A stretch of 7,692 bases of DNA. Source: CAZESH01 sp964514665. Lineage in GTDB: Bacteria; Bacillota; Bacilli; Paenibacillales; KCTC-25726. The stretch covers positions 1 to 7,692 of the forward strand of contig CAZESH010000216.1 in assembly GCA_964514665.1 (NCBI GenBank). The letters are read 5' to 3'. The position numbers were made by a program, and so were the translations under genes. Positions 1 to 5,942 of the stretch are shown in pieces (position 1 is the stretch's first letter; the number at the start of each line of letters is the position of its first letter). The notes under the pieces were generated by a model that made no database searches, was not told where the DNA came from, and worked only from the letters and a program-made list of their open reading frames with translations.

Positions 1-324
1 CTCAACAGTTTCGGCAATATCGTCAAAAATCTGACGGTATTCCCGGACAACATGAAGCGCAATATGGAGCGCACCTACGGTGTTCCTTTCTCCGGACGCG
101 TGCTGACCAAGCTGATCGATAAAGGCTTTTCCCGTGAGCAGGCTTACGACACCGTACAGCCTAGAGCGATGCGGGCATGGGAGGAGCAGCGTTCCTTCCG
201 CACGATCCTTGAGCAGGATGAGGAGATCCGCCGCCATCTTTCCCTGGAAGAAATCGAGGATTGCTTCAATCCGGCCTGGCATCTGAAGCATGTGGACACG
301 ATTTTTGCCCGTCTGGGATTATAA
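1..324 (+). CDS. purB: Adenylosuccinate lyase, C-terminal part (5' end outside window)
   Basis: The frame is open from the first base and ends at TAA 322-324, giving the last 107 residues of a protein that is about 430 residues in B. subtilis. The visible part is the helical C-terminal domain of the fumarase/aspartase superfamily enzyme. Recognisable pieces are GNIVKNLTVFP near the start, RVLTKLIDKG, AYDTVQPRAM and the ending HLKHVDTIFARLGL, which closely resemble the Bacillus PurB tail. The family enzyme acts twice in purine synthesis: it splits SAICAR into AICAR and fumarate, and adenylosuccinate into AMP and fumarate. The superfamily signature loop and catalytic histidine regions lie upstream and cannot be checked here. 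The gene sits 31 bases before purC, whose product SAICAR is its substrate, as in the B. subtilis operon. No frameshift or early stop is seen in the visible part. Confidence 0.96.
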   Translation, partial: LNSFGNIVKNLTVFPDNMKRNMERTYGVPFSGRVLTKLIDKGFSREQAYDTVQPRAMRAWEEQRSFRTILEQDEEIRRHLSLEEIEDCFNPAWHLKHVDTIFARLGL

Positions 325-338
325 GACCAATCTGATAT

Positions 339-345
339 AAAGGGG
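339..345 (+). promoter_or_regulatory. Ribosome binding site of purC
   Basis: AAAGGGG (339-345) lies 10 bases before the ATG at 356, in the 31-base gap after purB. It is a moderate Shine-Dalgarno match and is the only purine-rich stretch in the gap, so it supports this ATG as the start. Confidence 0.65.
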
Positions 346-355
346 ACACCCGCAA

Positions 356-1240
356 ATGACAAACATAAGGGCGATTTCGACAGCTGCTGATCTGGTCAAA
401 GCGCCGCTGCTGTATAAAGGAAAAGTAAGGGAATTATACGATCTGGGCGAGCATTACCTGATCGTGGTGACGGACCGGATTTCCGCCTTCGATTATGTGC
501 TGGAGCCGGCGATCCCCGACAAAGGCAGCGTGCTGAACCGTTTGAGCGCCTTCTGGTTCGAACAGACGGAAGCCTTTCAGCCGAATCACATCGTGCACTG
601 CGATGTCGAGAAGCTGGACGGCATTGTGAGCGACAAGGAGCTGCTGAAGGACCGCATCATGGTGACCAAAAAGGCACAGCGCATCGATATGGAATGCATC
701 GTCCGCGGCTATATTACCGGAGGCGGTTGGAGACAATACCAGAAGACGGGAACCGTGAACGGGATCGAACTGCCGCAGGGCTTGAGAAAAAATGAGCGTC
801 TGCAAACGCCGATTTTTACGCCTTCGGCGAAAAATGACGTCGGCCATGACGAGGACATATCCATGGAACAGATGGAGCGGATGATCGGTACCGAATTGGC
901 CCGCCAGCTGATGGAAAAAAGCCTGGCGCTTTACAATTTCGCCCATGATTACTGCGAGAAAAAAGGCATTATTTTGGCCGACAGCAAATTCGAATTCGGT
1001 CTTGTCGACGGACAAATCATTCTGATTGACGAGCTGTTTACACCCGATTCCTCGCGGTTTTGGGCCAAAGAAAATTATGCGCTCGACACGGAAATCGACA
1101 GCATGGACAAAGAACCGGTTCGCACCTATCTGGCGCAATCGGATTGGGACAAGAACAGCGTGCCCGATCCGCTGCCGGCCGGAGTAGTGGAAGAAACGAC
1201 GCGCAGATACAGGGATATTTTACACAGAATCGTGGATTGA
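356..1240 (+). CDS. purC: SAICAR synthetase (phosphoribosylaminoimidazole-succinocarboxamide synthase), long form
   Basis: The 294-residue product joins aspartate to CAIR with ATP, giving SAICAR; this is the step before PurB. The family motifs are clear and in order: YKGKVRELYDL (20-30), TDRISAFD (39-46) and PDKGSVLNRLSAFWF (54-68) in the nucleotide-binding region, then ECIVRGYITGGGW (113-125), TPSAKNDVGHDEDIS (155-169), LADSKFEFG (207-215) and LIDELFTPDSSRFW (223-236). It is about 50 residues longer than the B. subtilis and E. coli enzymes (241 and 237 residues as I recall). The extra length and the GGGWRQYQ and SSRFW regions resemble the long form typified by yeast Ade1. The start ATG has a usable ribosome binding site and the first motif follows at residue 20, so there is no reason to move it. 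The gene ends in TGA, 26 bases before purS. Identity is secure; only the evolutionary origin of the long form is open. Confidence 0.97.
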   Translation: MTNIRAISTAADLVKAPLLYKGKVRELYDLGEHYLIVVTDRISAFDYVLEPAIPDKGSVLNRLSAFWFEQTEAFQPNHIVHCDVEKLDGIVSDKELLKDRIMVTKKAQRIDMECIVRGYITGGGWRQYQKTGTVNGIELPQGLRKNERLQTPIFTPSAKNDVGHDEDISMEQMERMIGTELARQLMEKSLALYNFAHDYCEKKGIILADSKFEFGLVDGQIILIDELFTPDSSRFWAKENYALDTEIDSMDKEPVRTYLAQSDWDKNSVPDPLPAGVVEETTRRYRDILHRIVD

Positions 1241-1252
1241 CATTATATAGCG

Positions 1253-1258
1253 AAGGGG
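1253..1258 (+). promoter_or_regulatory. Ribosome binding site that fixes the purS start
   Basis: AAGGGG (1253-1258) is 8 bases before the ATG at 1267. The same frame is open back into purC to an ATG at 1060, but only the 1267 start has a proper site and gives a normal PurS length. Confidence 0.75.
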
Positions 1259-1266
1259 TTTATCCG

Positions 1267-1509
1267 ATGATAAAAGCGACGGTTTATGTCACGATCAAAC
1301 AAGGCGTGCTCGATCCGCAGGGCAATGCCGTGCAGGGTGCCTTGCATTCGATGGGGTTTAATGAGGTGGAAAGCGTGAGGATCGGCAAGTACATGGAGCT
1401 GACGCTGGATACGAGCGACCGAGGTGTTGCCGAACAGCGCGTCAAGGCGATGTGCGAGAAGCTGCTGGCGAATACGGTGGTGGAAGATTATCGCTTCGAG
1501 ATCGAGTAA
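1267..1509 (+). CDS. purS: FGAM synthase subunit PurS
   Basis: This is a small 80-residue protein; B. subtilis PurS is 84 residues. It starts with MIKATVYVTIKQGVLDPQGNA, and the stretch ALHSMGFNEVESVRIGKY (25-42) is typical of the family. PurS has no catalytic residues of its own. In the family it forms a dimer that bridges the glutaminase PurQ and the synthase PurL, helping ammonia pass between them in conversion of FGAR to FGAM. The start was set at 1267 because earlier in-frame starts would overlap purC by up to 181 bases and add about 69 residues unlike any PurS. The gene is 17 bases from purQ, so the subunits are made together. A separate PurS means that PurL should be the small type, and it is. 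Confidence 0.96.
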   Translation: MIKATVYVTIKQGVLDPQGNAVQGALHSMGFNEVESVRIGKYMELTLDTSDRGVAEQRVKAMCEKLLANTVVEDYRFEIE

Positions 1510-1510
1510 A

Positions 1511-1519
1511 GGGAGGAGG
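1511..1519 (+). promoter_or_regulatory. Ribosome binding site that fixes the purQ start
   Basis: GGGAGGAGG (1511-1519) is one of the strongest sites in the window and lies 7 bases before the ATG at 1527. An in-frame ATG at 1452 inside purS lacks such a site and would add 25 residues before the conserved N-terminus. Confidence 0.85.
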
Positions 1520-1526
1520 AACAACG

Positions 1527-2219
1527 ATGAATTTTGCGGTACTAGTGTTTCCCGGTTCGAATTGTGATATCGACTGCTTCAAAGCCGTGGAAGAATCGGT
1601 CAATCAGCCGGTGGATTACGTGTGGCACACGGAAACGGACCTATCCAAATATGATGCGATCATCGTACCCGGCGGCTTTTCATATGGAGATTATTTGCGC
1701 AGCGGGGCGATTGCCCGTTTTGCTCCGGTGATGGGCGCGCTAAGGGAAGCAGCGGAACAGGGCAAATATATTTTGGGCATCTGCAACGGCTTTCAGATTT
1801 TGCTTGAGTCGGGACTTTTGCCGGGTGCCATGCTGCACAACAAAAGCTTGAAATTCCGTTGTCATCCTTCGCTCCTGCGCGTGGAGAACAACGAAACGCC
1901 GTTTACCCGCGACTACAGCGCGGGCGAATTGATCGACATTCCGATCGCCCATGGCGAAGGCAACTATTATTGCGACGATGCGACTTTGCAGCAGTTGAAG
2001 CAGGAGAACCGCATCGTTTTCCGCTACGCTACGGACAATCCGAACGGGTCGGTCGACGATATCGCCGGAATTTGCAGCGAGAATGGCAACATACTCGGCA
2101 TGATGCCTCATCCCGAAAGGGCGATTAAACAAATACTTGGATCAGTTGACGGCAAACGGATGTTTACGTCGATTCTGCGGACTTGGAGGGAAAAGCATGA
2201 CGCAGCAGTTATCCGCTAA
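1527..2219 (+). CDS. purQ: FGAM synthase glutaminase subunit PurQ
   Basis: This 230-residue class I glutamine amidotransferase (B. subtilis PurQ is 227) hydrolyses glutamine and supplies ammonia to PurL for FGAM synthesis. The N-terminus FAVLVFPGSNCD (3-14) is characteristic. PGGFSYGDYLRSGAIA (48-63) includes the oxyanion region. The nucleophile is Cys86 in LGICNGFQ, and the rest of the catalytic triad is His195 and Glu197 in MMPHPERA. The set is complete, so the domain should be active. The start at 1527 is chosen for its very strong ribosome binding site and because the domain begins at once after it. The 3' end overlaps purL by 23 bases, which suggests that translation of the two subunits is linked. 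Confidence 0.97.
   Translation: MNFAVLVFPGSNCDIDCFKAVEESVNQPVDYVWHTETDLSKYDAIIVPGGFSYGDYLRSGAIARFAPVMGALREAAEQGKYILGICNGFQILLESGLLPGAMLHNKSLKFRCHPSLLRVENNETPFTRDYSAGELIDIPIAHGEGNYYCDDATLQQLKQENRIVFRYATDNPNGSVDDIAGICSENGNILGMMPHPERAIKQILGSVDGKRMFTSILRTWREKHDAAVIR
2185..2190 (+). promoter_or_regulatory. Ribosome binding site of purL, inside purQ
   Basis: GGAGGG (2185-2190) lies 6 bases before the ATG at 2197, within the end of purQ. It selects this start over an in-frame ATG at 2137, which would add 20 residues unlike the family and enlarge the overlap to 83 bases. Confidence 0.8.
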
Positions 2220-4440
2220 GGAACCCACGGCGGAGCAGGTAGCCGAGCAAAAGCTCTACAAGCAGATGGGCTTGACCGACGATGAATACGCCAAAATTTG
2301 CGGATTTTTGGGCAGACAGCCGAATTATACGGAAATCGGCGTTTTCAGTGTGATGTGGTCGGAGCACTGTTCTTATAAAAATTCCAAGCCGGTATTGAGA
2401 AAATTTCCCACAACGGGCGAGAAAGTGCTGATGGGACCCGGAGAGGGCGCAGGTATCGTTGATATCGGAGATAACCAGGCAGTCGCCTTCAAGATCGAGA
2501 GCCACAACCATCCGTCCGCGATCGAGCCTTATCAAGGTGCGGCAACCGGTGTGGGGGGAATTATCCGCGACATCTTCTCGATGGGCGCGCGGCCGATTGC
2601 GCTGCTCAATTCGCTGCGCTTCGGACGACTTGAAAATGATCGTGTGAAATATTTGTTCGAGCACGTCGTTTCGGGAATTGCCGGATACGGAAACTGCATC
2701 GGCATCCCGACCGTGGGCGGAGAAGTCATGTTCGACGAGAGCTACGAGGGCAATCCGTTGGTCAATGCGATGTGCGTAGGTTTGATCGACCACGACAAAA
2801 TCCAGCGCGGTCTCGCCCAGGGCATCGGCAACCCCGTGTTTTACGTCGGGCCGGCAACGGGCAGAGACGGCATCCACGGTGCGACTTTCGCCTCTGAAGA
2901 GCTGTCCGAGGCTTCCGAAGAGCGGCGTCCGGCCGTACAGGTCGGCGATCCGTTCATGGAGCAGCTGGTGATGGAGGCGTGCCTCGAGCTGATTGATTCC
3001 GGGATCGTGCTCGGTATTCAGGATATGGGAGCGGCAGGGCTCACCAGCTCCAGCTCGGAAATGGCCAGCAAAGCGGGCAACGGCATGGAGCTGTATCTGG
3101 ACCGCGTACCGCAGCGTGAAGAAGGCATGACGGCTTACGAGATGATGCTCTCCGAATCGCAGGAGCGCATGCTGTTCGTAGTCGAGCCGGACAAAGAGGA
3201 GCAGGCCAAAGCGATTTTCGAGCGCTGGGGACTGATCTGCGCCAATGTGGGCAAAGTAACCGATGACGGACGATTGAAGCTGATCCATCACGGCGAGGTA
3301 GTGGCCGACATGCCGGTTGCCGCTCTGGTGGATGAGTGTCCGGTTTACCATAAGCCGACGAAAGTGCCGGCGTATTACGAGAGCAATGCGAAAATTGATA
3401 CCAATCGTTACCCTGAAGCGAAGGATCTGACGGAGGCGCTGAACAAAATTCTAGCTTCCCCTACCGTATCCAACAAGGAATGGATTTACAACCAGTATGA
3501 TTACATGGTGCGGACTTCAACCGCCTTGCGCCCTGGATCCGATGCGGCCGTAGTGCTTGTTCCGGACACGCGCAAAGCGCTGGCCATGACGACGGATTGC
3601 AACGGCCGGTACGTCTATCTCGATCCCGAAGTCGGCGGCAAAATAGCCGTTGCCGAAGCGGCGCGCAATGTCGTTTGCAGCGGCGCCGAGCCGCTCGCGA
3701 TTACCGACAATTTGAATTTCGGCAGCCCGGAGAAGCCGGATATCTTCTGGCAGCTGGACAGAGCCGCGGACGGCATCTCCGAGGCTTGTCTGAAGCTGGA
3801 TGCACCGGTCATCAGCGGCAACGTCAGCTTATATAACGAAAATGCCAAGGGCGCGATTTATCCGACGCCGGTTATCGGCATGGTCGGTCTGGTAAAGGAT
3901 ATTGATCATATCACCACGCAAAGCTTCAAGCAGGAAGGCGACGTCATCCTGCAGTTGGGCGAAACGAAGGCGGAGCTTGGCGGAAGCGAGTTTCAATATG
4001 TGATTCACGGCGTAACCGAAGGCCGGCCGCCGCAAATCGATCTCGATGCGGAGAAAGCCCTGCAGGACGCTGTGCTGCATGCAATCCGCAGCGGCTGGAC
4101 CGCTTCCGCGCATGATTGCTCGGAGGGCGGCATTGCCGTGACCTTGGCCGAATCCTGCATCAGCGGAGAGCTCGGCGCCGAGATCCGGCTTGAAAGCGCA
4201 CTGAGAGCGGATATCACGCTGTTCAGCGAGAGCCAGTCGCGAATTGTTGTTTCGGCCAGCGCCGAAAACGCGGCTCGGCTGGAAAAATACATGAAGGAGC
4301 AGGGGGTTCCGGTTGCAGTTATCGGCACCGTCGGCGGCACGCGTTTGAATATTTCTGTCAATGGAGTGGAGGCCGTCAATGCGGCGGTGAAAGAACTAGA
4401 TAAGGTCTGGAAGGACGCGATCCCATGCCTCATGAATTAA
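2197..4440 (+). CDS. purL: FGAM synthase large (synthase) subunit, small-type PurL
   Basis: The 747-residue product (B. subtilis about 742) uses ATP and ammonia from PurQ to turn FGAR into FGAM. It is the small form, which needs PurS and PurQ, rather than the roughly 1300-residue fused enzyme of E. coli. It has two tandem PurM-like halves. The first holds MWSEHCSYKNSKP (53-65) with the conserved His57, the block AFKIESHNHPSAIEPYQGAA (97-116), IPTVGGEV (170-177), QDMGAAGLTSSSSEMA (275-290) and MLSESQERM (317-325). The second holds DPEVGGKIAVAEAARN (476-491), TDNLNFGSPEKP (503-514), PVISGNVSLYNE (537-548) and HDCSEGGIA (639-647). All main blocks are present with no sign of decay. It overlaps purQ by 23 bases upstream and purF by 16 bases downstream. 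Confidence 0.98.
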   Translation: MTQQLSAKEPTAEQVAEQKLYKQMGLTDDEYAKICGFLGRQPNYTEIGVFSVMWSEHCSYKNSKPVLRKFPTTGEKVLMGPGEGAGIVDIGDNQAVAFKIESHNHPSAIEPYQGAATGVGGIIRDIFSMGARPIALLNSLRFGRLENDRVKYLFEHVVSGIAGYGNCIGIPTVGGEVMFDESYEGNPLVNAMCVGLIDHDKIQRGLAQGIGNPVFYVGPATGRDGIHGATFASEELSEASEERRPAVQVGDPFMEQLVMEACLELIDSGIVLGIQDMGAAGLTSSSSEMASKAGNGMELYLDRVPQREEGMTAYEMMLSESQERMLFVVEPDKEEQAKAIFERWGLICANVGKVTDDGRLKLIHHGEVVADMPVAALVDECPVYHKPTKVPAYYESNAKIDTNRYPEAKDLTEALNKILASPTVSNKEWIYNQYDYMVRTSTALRPGSDAAVVLVPDTRKALAMTTDCNGRYVYLDPEVGGKIAVAEAARNVVCSGAEPLAITDNLNFGSPEKPDIFWQLDRAADGISEACLKLDAPVISGNVSLYNENAKGAIYPTPVIGMVGLVKDIDHITTQSFKQEGDVILQLGETKAELGGSEFQYVIHGVTEGRPPQIDLDAEKALQDAVLHAIRSGWTASAHDCSEGGIAVTLAESCISGELGAEIRLESALRADITLFSESQSRIVVSASAENAARLEKYMKEQGVPVAVIGTVGGTRLNISVNGVEAVNAAVKELDKVWKDAIPCLMN
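4409..4415 (+). promoter_or_regulatory. Ribosome binding site of purF, inside purL
   Basis: GGAAGGA (4409-4415) is 9 bases before the ATG at 4425, within the last codons of purL. It supports a purF start that overlaps purL and therefore the long PurF propeptide. Confidence 0.7.
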
Positions 4441-5900
4441 ATTCAGACATCCCACAGTGGCAAGGCCGTTTTTACAACGAAGGCCATAACGATATTTTCG
4501 ACAAATTGAAAGAAGAGTGCGGCGTTTTCGGGGTGTATGAGCATCCCGAGGCTTCCTCGCTGGCTTATTACGGCCTGCATGCGCTGCAGCATCGCGGCCA
4601 GGAGAGCGCGGGAATTTGCATCGCCAGTAACGGCGAATTCCGCTATCATCGCGGAATGGGACTGGTCAAGGAAGTGTTCGACAACGATCGGCTGGATGAG
4701 CTGGGAGGCGGCAGCGCGATTGCCCACGTGCGCTATTCGACCGCAGGCGAAAGCAAGCTGGCCAATGCCCAGCCGCTTGTATTTAAATACAAGGAAGGCG
4801 ATCTGGCGATTGCCACCAACGGCAATATCACCAATGCATTGGAGCTGCGAAAAACCTTGGAGCGGCAAGGGTCGATCTTTCAGACCTCCAGCGACACCGA
4901 GGTGCTTGCGCATCTGATTGCGCGCTCCCCGCATGACGATATTGTCGATGCCGTCAAGGATTCCTTGAAGCAATTGATCGGAGGCTTCGCCTTTCTCATC
5001 CTCACCCGTGAAAAACTGATTGCCGCTCTGGACCCGCACGGTCTGCGTCCGATGGTGATGGGCAAGCTCGGTGAAAGTGTAATGTTTTCTTCGGAAACGT
5101 GCGCTTTTGATGCGGTCGGCGGACAGTATGAACGCGATGTCGCACCCGGCGAAATTATCGTGCTGGACAAAAACGGCTTGCATTTTGACCGTTTTGCGCC
5201 CGAGCAGCGGAAAGCGATCTGCGCCATGGAATACATTTACTTCGCCCGCCCGGACAGTGACATCGATGAGATCAACATCCATACGGCGCGCAAACGAATG
5301 GGCAAACAGCTTGCGCTCGAATCGTTCGTGTATGCCGATGTTGTAACCGGCGTGCCGGATTCCAGCATTTCGGCGGCGATCGGATTTGCCGAGCAGACGG
5401 GAATCCCTTATGAGCTCGGGCTGATCAAGAACCGCTATGTCGGACGCACCTTTATTCAACCGAGCCAGGCGCTTCGCGAACAGGGCGTTAAAATGAAGCT
5501 CAGTGCGGTGCGCAAGGTCGTGGAAGGCAAGCGCGTGGTGATGATCGACGATTCCATCGTACGCGGCACCACTTCGCTGCGCATCGTCAATCTGCTTCGT
5601 GAAGCGGGAGCCACGGAGGTGCATGTGCGCATTTCCTCGCCGCCGTTCCAAAATCCGTGCTTTTACGGAATCGACACGCCAAGCCGCAAGGAGTTGATTG
5701 CCGCGGAGAAAAGCGTGGAGGAAATCCGCCGCAGGATCAATGCCGATTCGCTGCATTTTCTGAGCAAGGAAGGGCTGCTCGAAGCGATCGGCCGGGAAAG
5801 CGGAGATATAAACCGCGGACACTGTACAGCGTGCTTCGATAATATATACCCGACCGAATCCGCCAAACAAGAGCGGCAGGCGGAGACGACGAAAGCTTAG
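4425..5900 (+). CDS. purF: Amidophosphoribosyltransferase (glutamine PRPP amidotransferase), proenzyme with Fe-S cluster ligands
   Basis: This 491-residue enzyme makes 5-phosphoribosylamine from PRPP and glutamine, the first committed step of purine synthesis. The N-terminal Ntn-type glutaminase domain begins at Cys32 in EECGVFG, the expected nucleophile after propeptide cleavage. It continues with LQHRGQESAGI (54-64), HVRYSTAG (101-108), NGNITNA (132-138) and SSDTEVLAHLI (155-165). The phosphoribosyltransferase domain has VTGVPDSSISAAIG (307-320), GLIKNRYVGRTFIQPSQ (332-348) and the PRPP loop VVMIDDSIVRGTTS (371-384). Cys266, Cys412, Cys467 and Cys470 match the four [4Fe-4S] ligands of the B. 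subtilis enzyme, so this is the iron-sulfur, oxygen-sensitive type. The propeptide would be 31 residues against 11 in B. subtilis. No ATG lies between residue 1 and the cysteine; a TTG at codon 28 lacks a ribosome binding site. The family is feedback-inhibited by purine nucleotides. The start overlaps purL by 16 bases. Confidence 0.97.
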   Translation: MPHELNSDIPQWQGRFYNEGHNDIFDKLKEECGVFGVYEHPEASSLAYYGLHALQHRGQESAGICIASNGEFRYHRGMGLVKEVFDNDRLDELGGGSAIAHVRYSTAGESKLANAQPLVFKYKEGDLAIATNGNITNALELRKTLERQGSIFQTSSDTEVLAHLIARSPHDDIVDAVKDSLKQLIGGFAFLILTREKLIAALDPHGLRPMVMGKLGESVMFSSETCAFDAVGGQYERDVAPGEIIVLDKNGLHFDRFAPEQRKAICAMEYIYFARPDSDIDEINIHTARKRMGKQLALESFVYADVVTGVPDSSISAAIGFAEQTGIPYELGLIKNRYVGRTFIQPSQALREQGVKMKLSAVRKVVEGKRVVMIDDSIVRGTTSLRIVNLLREAGATEVHVRISSPPFQNPCFYGIDTPSRKELIAAEKSVEEIRRRINADSLHFLSKEGLLEAIGRESGDINRGHCTACFDNIYPTESAKQERQAETTKA

Positions 5901-5942
5901 GACGTTAATGTTTAATAATATAAAGTAGAAGGAGTGGGGAAG
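5901..5942 (+). other. AT-rich purF-purM spacer
   Basis: This 42-base gap is the longest in the window. Its first 28 bases (5901-5928) contain only six G or C, in contrast to the G+C-rich genes on both sides. It includes TATAAA at 5919-5924, which resembles a -10 box, but no acceptable -35 box is found about 17 bases upstream (CTTAGG at 5896-5901). There is no hairpin or T-run, so it is not a terminator. The likeliest role is an unstructured leader that exposes the purM ribosome binding site. That is inference. Confidence 0.4.
5927..5934 (+). promoter_or_regulatory. Ribosome binding site that fixes the purM start
   Basis: AGAAGGAG (5927-5934) overlaps the first in-frame GTG (5934), so that codon cannot be the start. 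It lies 8 bases before the second GTG at 5943, which is normal spacing. Confidence 0.85.

Noticed and set aside
325..355. A small hairpin (GGG-ACA-CCC, 343-351) covering the purC ribosome binding site.
   Set aside because: A three-base-pair stem with a three-base loop is too weak to matter for regulation.
434..1138. A 234-codon open frame on the minus strand opposite purC.
   Set aside because: It is codon-aligned with purC and unrecognisable, so it is a shadow of purC.
1060..1266. A possible N-terminal extension of PurS overlapping purC.
   Set aside because: It would add 69 residues encoded by purC in another frame. The ATG at 1267 has a good ribosome binding site and gives the normal PurS length.
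1452..1526. An earlier in-frame start for purQ inside purS.
   Set aside because: The added 25 residues are low-complexity and unlike PurQ, and the very strong site at 1511-1519 serves the ATG at 1527.
2137..2196. An earlier in-frame start for purL inside purQ.
   Set aside because: The added 20 residues are just purQ read in another frame, and GGAGGG at 2185-2190 points to the ATG at 2197.
2209..3351. A 380-codon open frame on the minus strand opposite purL.
   Set aside because: It is codon-aligned with purL, which explains the lack of stops in the same way. The product is unrecognisable and purL is clearly the real gene.
5896..5924. An internal promoter ahead of purM.
   Set aside because: TATAAA resembles a -10 box, but the hexamer about 17 bases upstream (CTTAGG) does not resemble TTGACA. 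It is kept only as a low-interest finding on the spacer.
5934..5942. GTG at 5934 as the purM start.
   Set aside because: It overlaps the ribosome binding site, leaving no spacing; GTG at 5943 has 8-base spacing and the typical PurM N-terminus.
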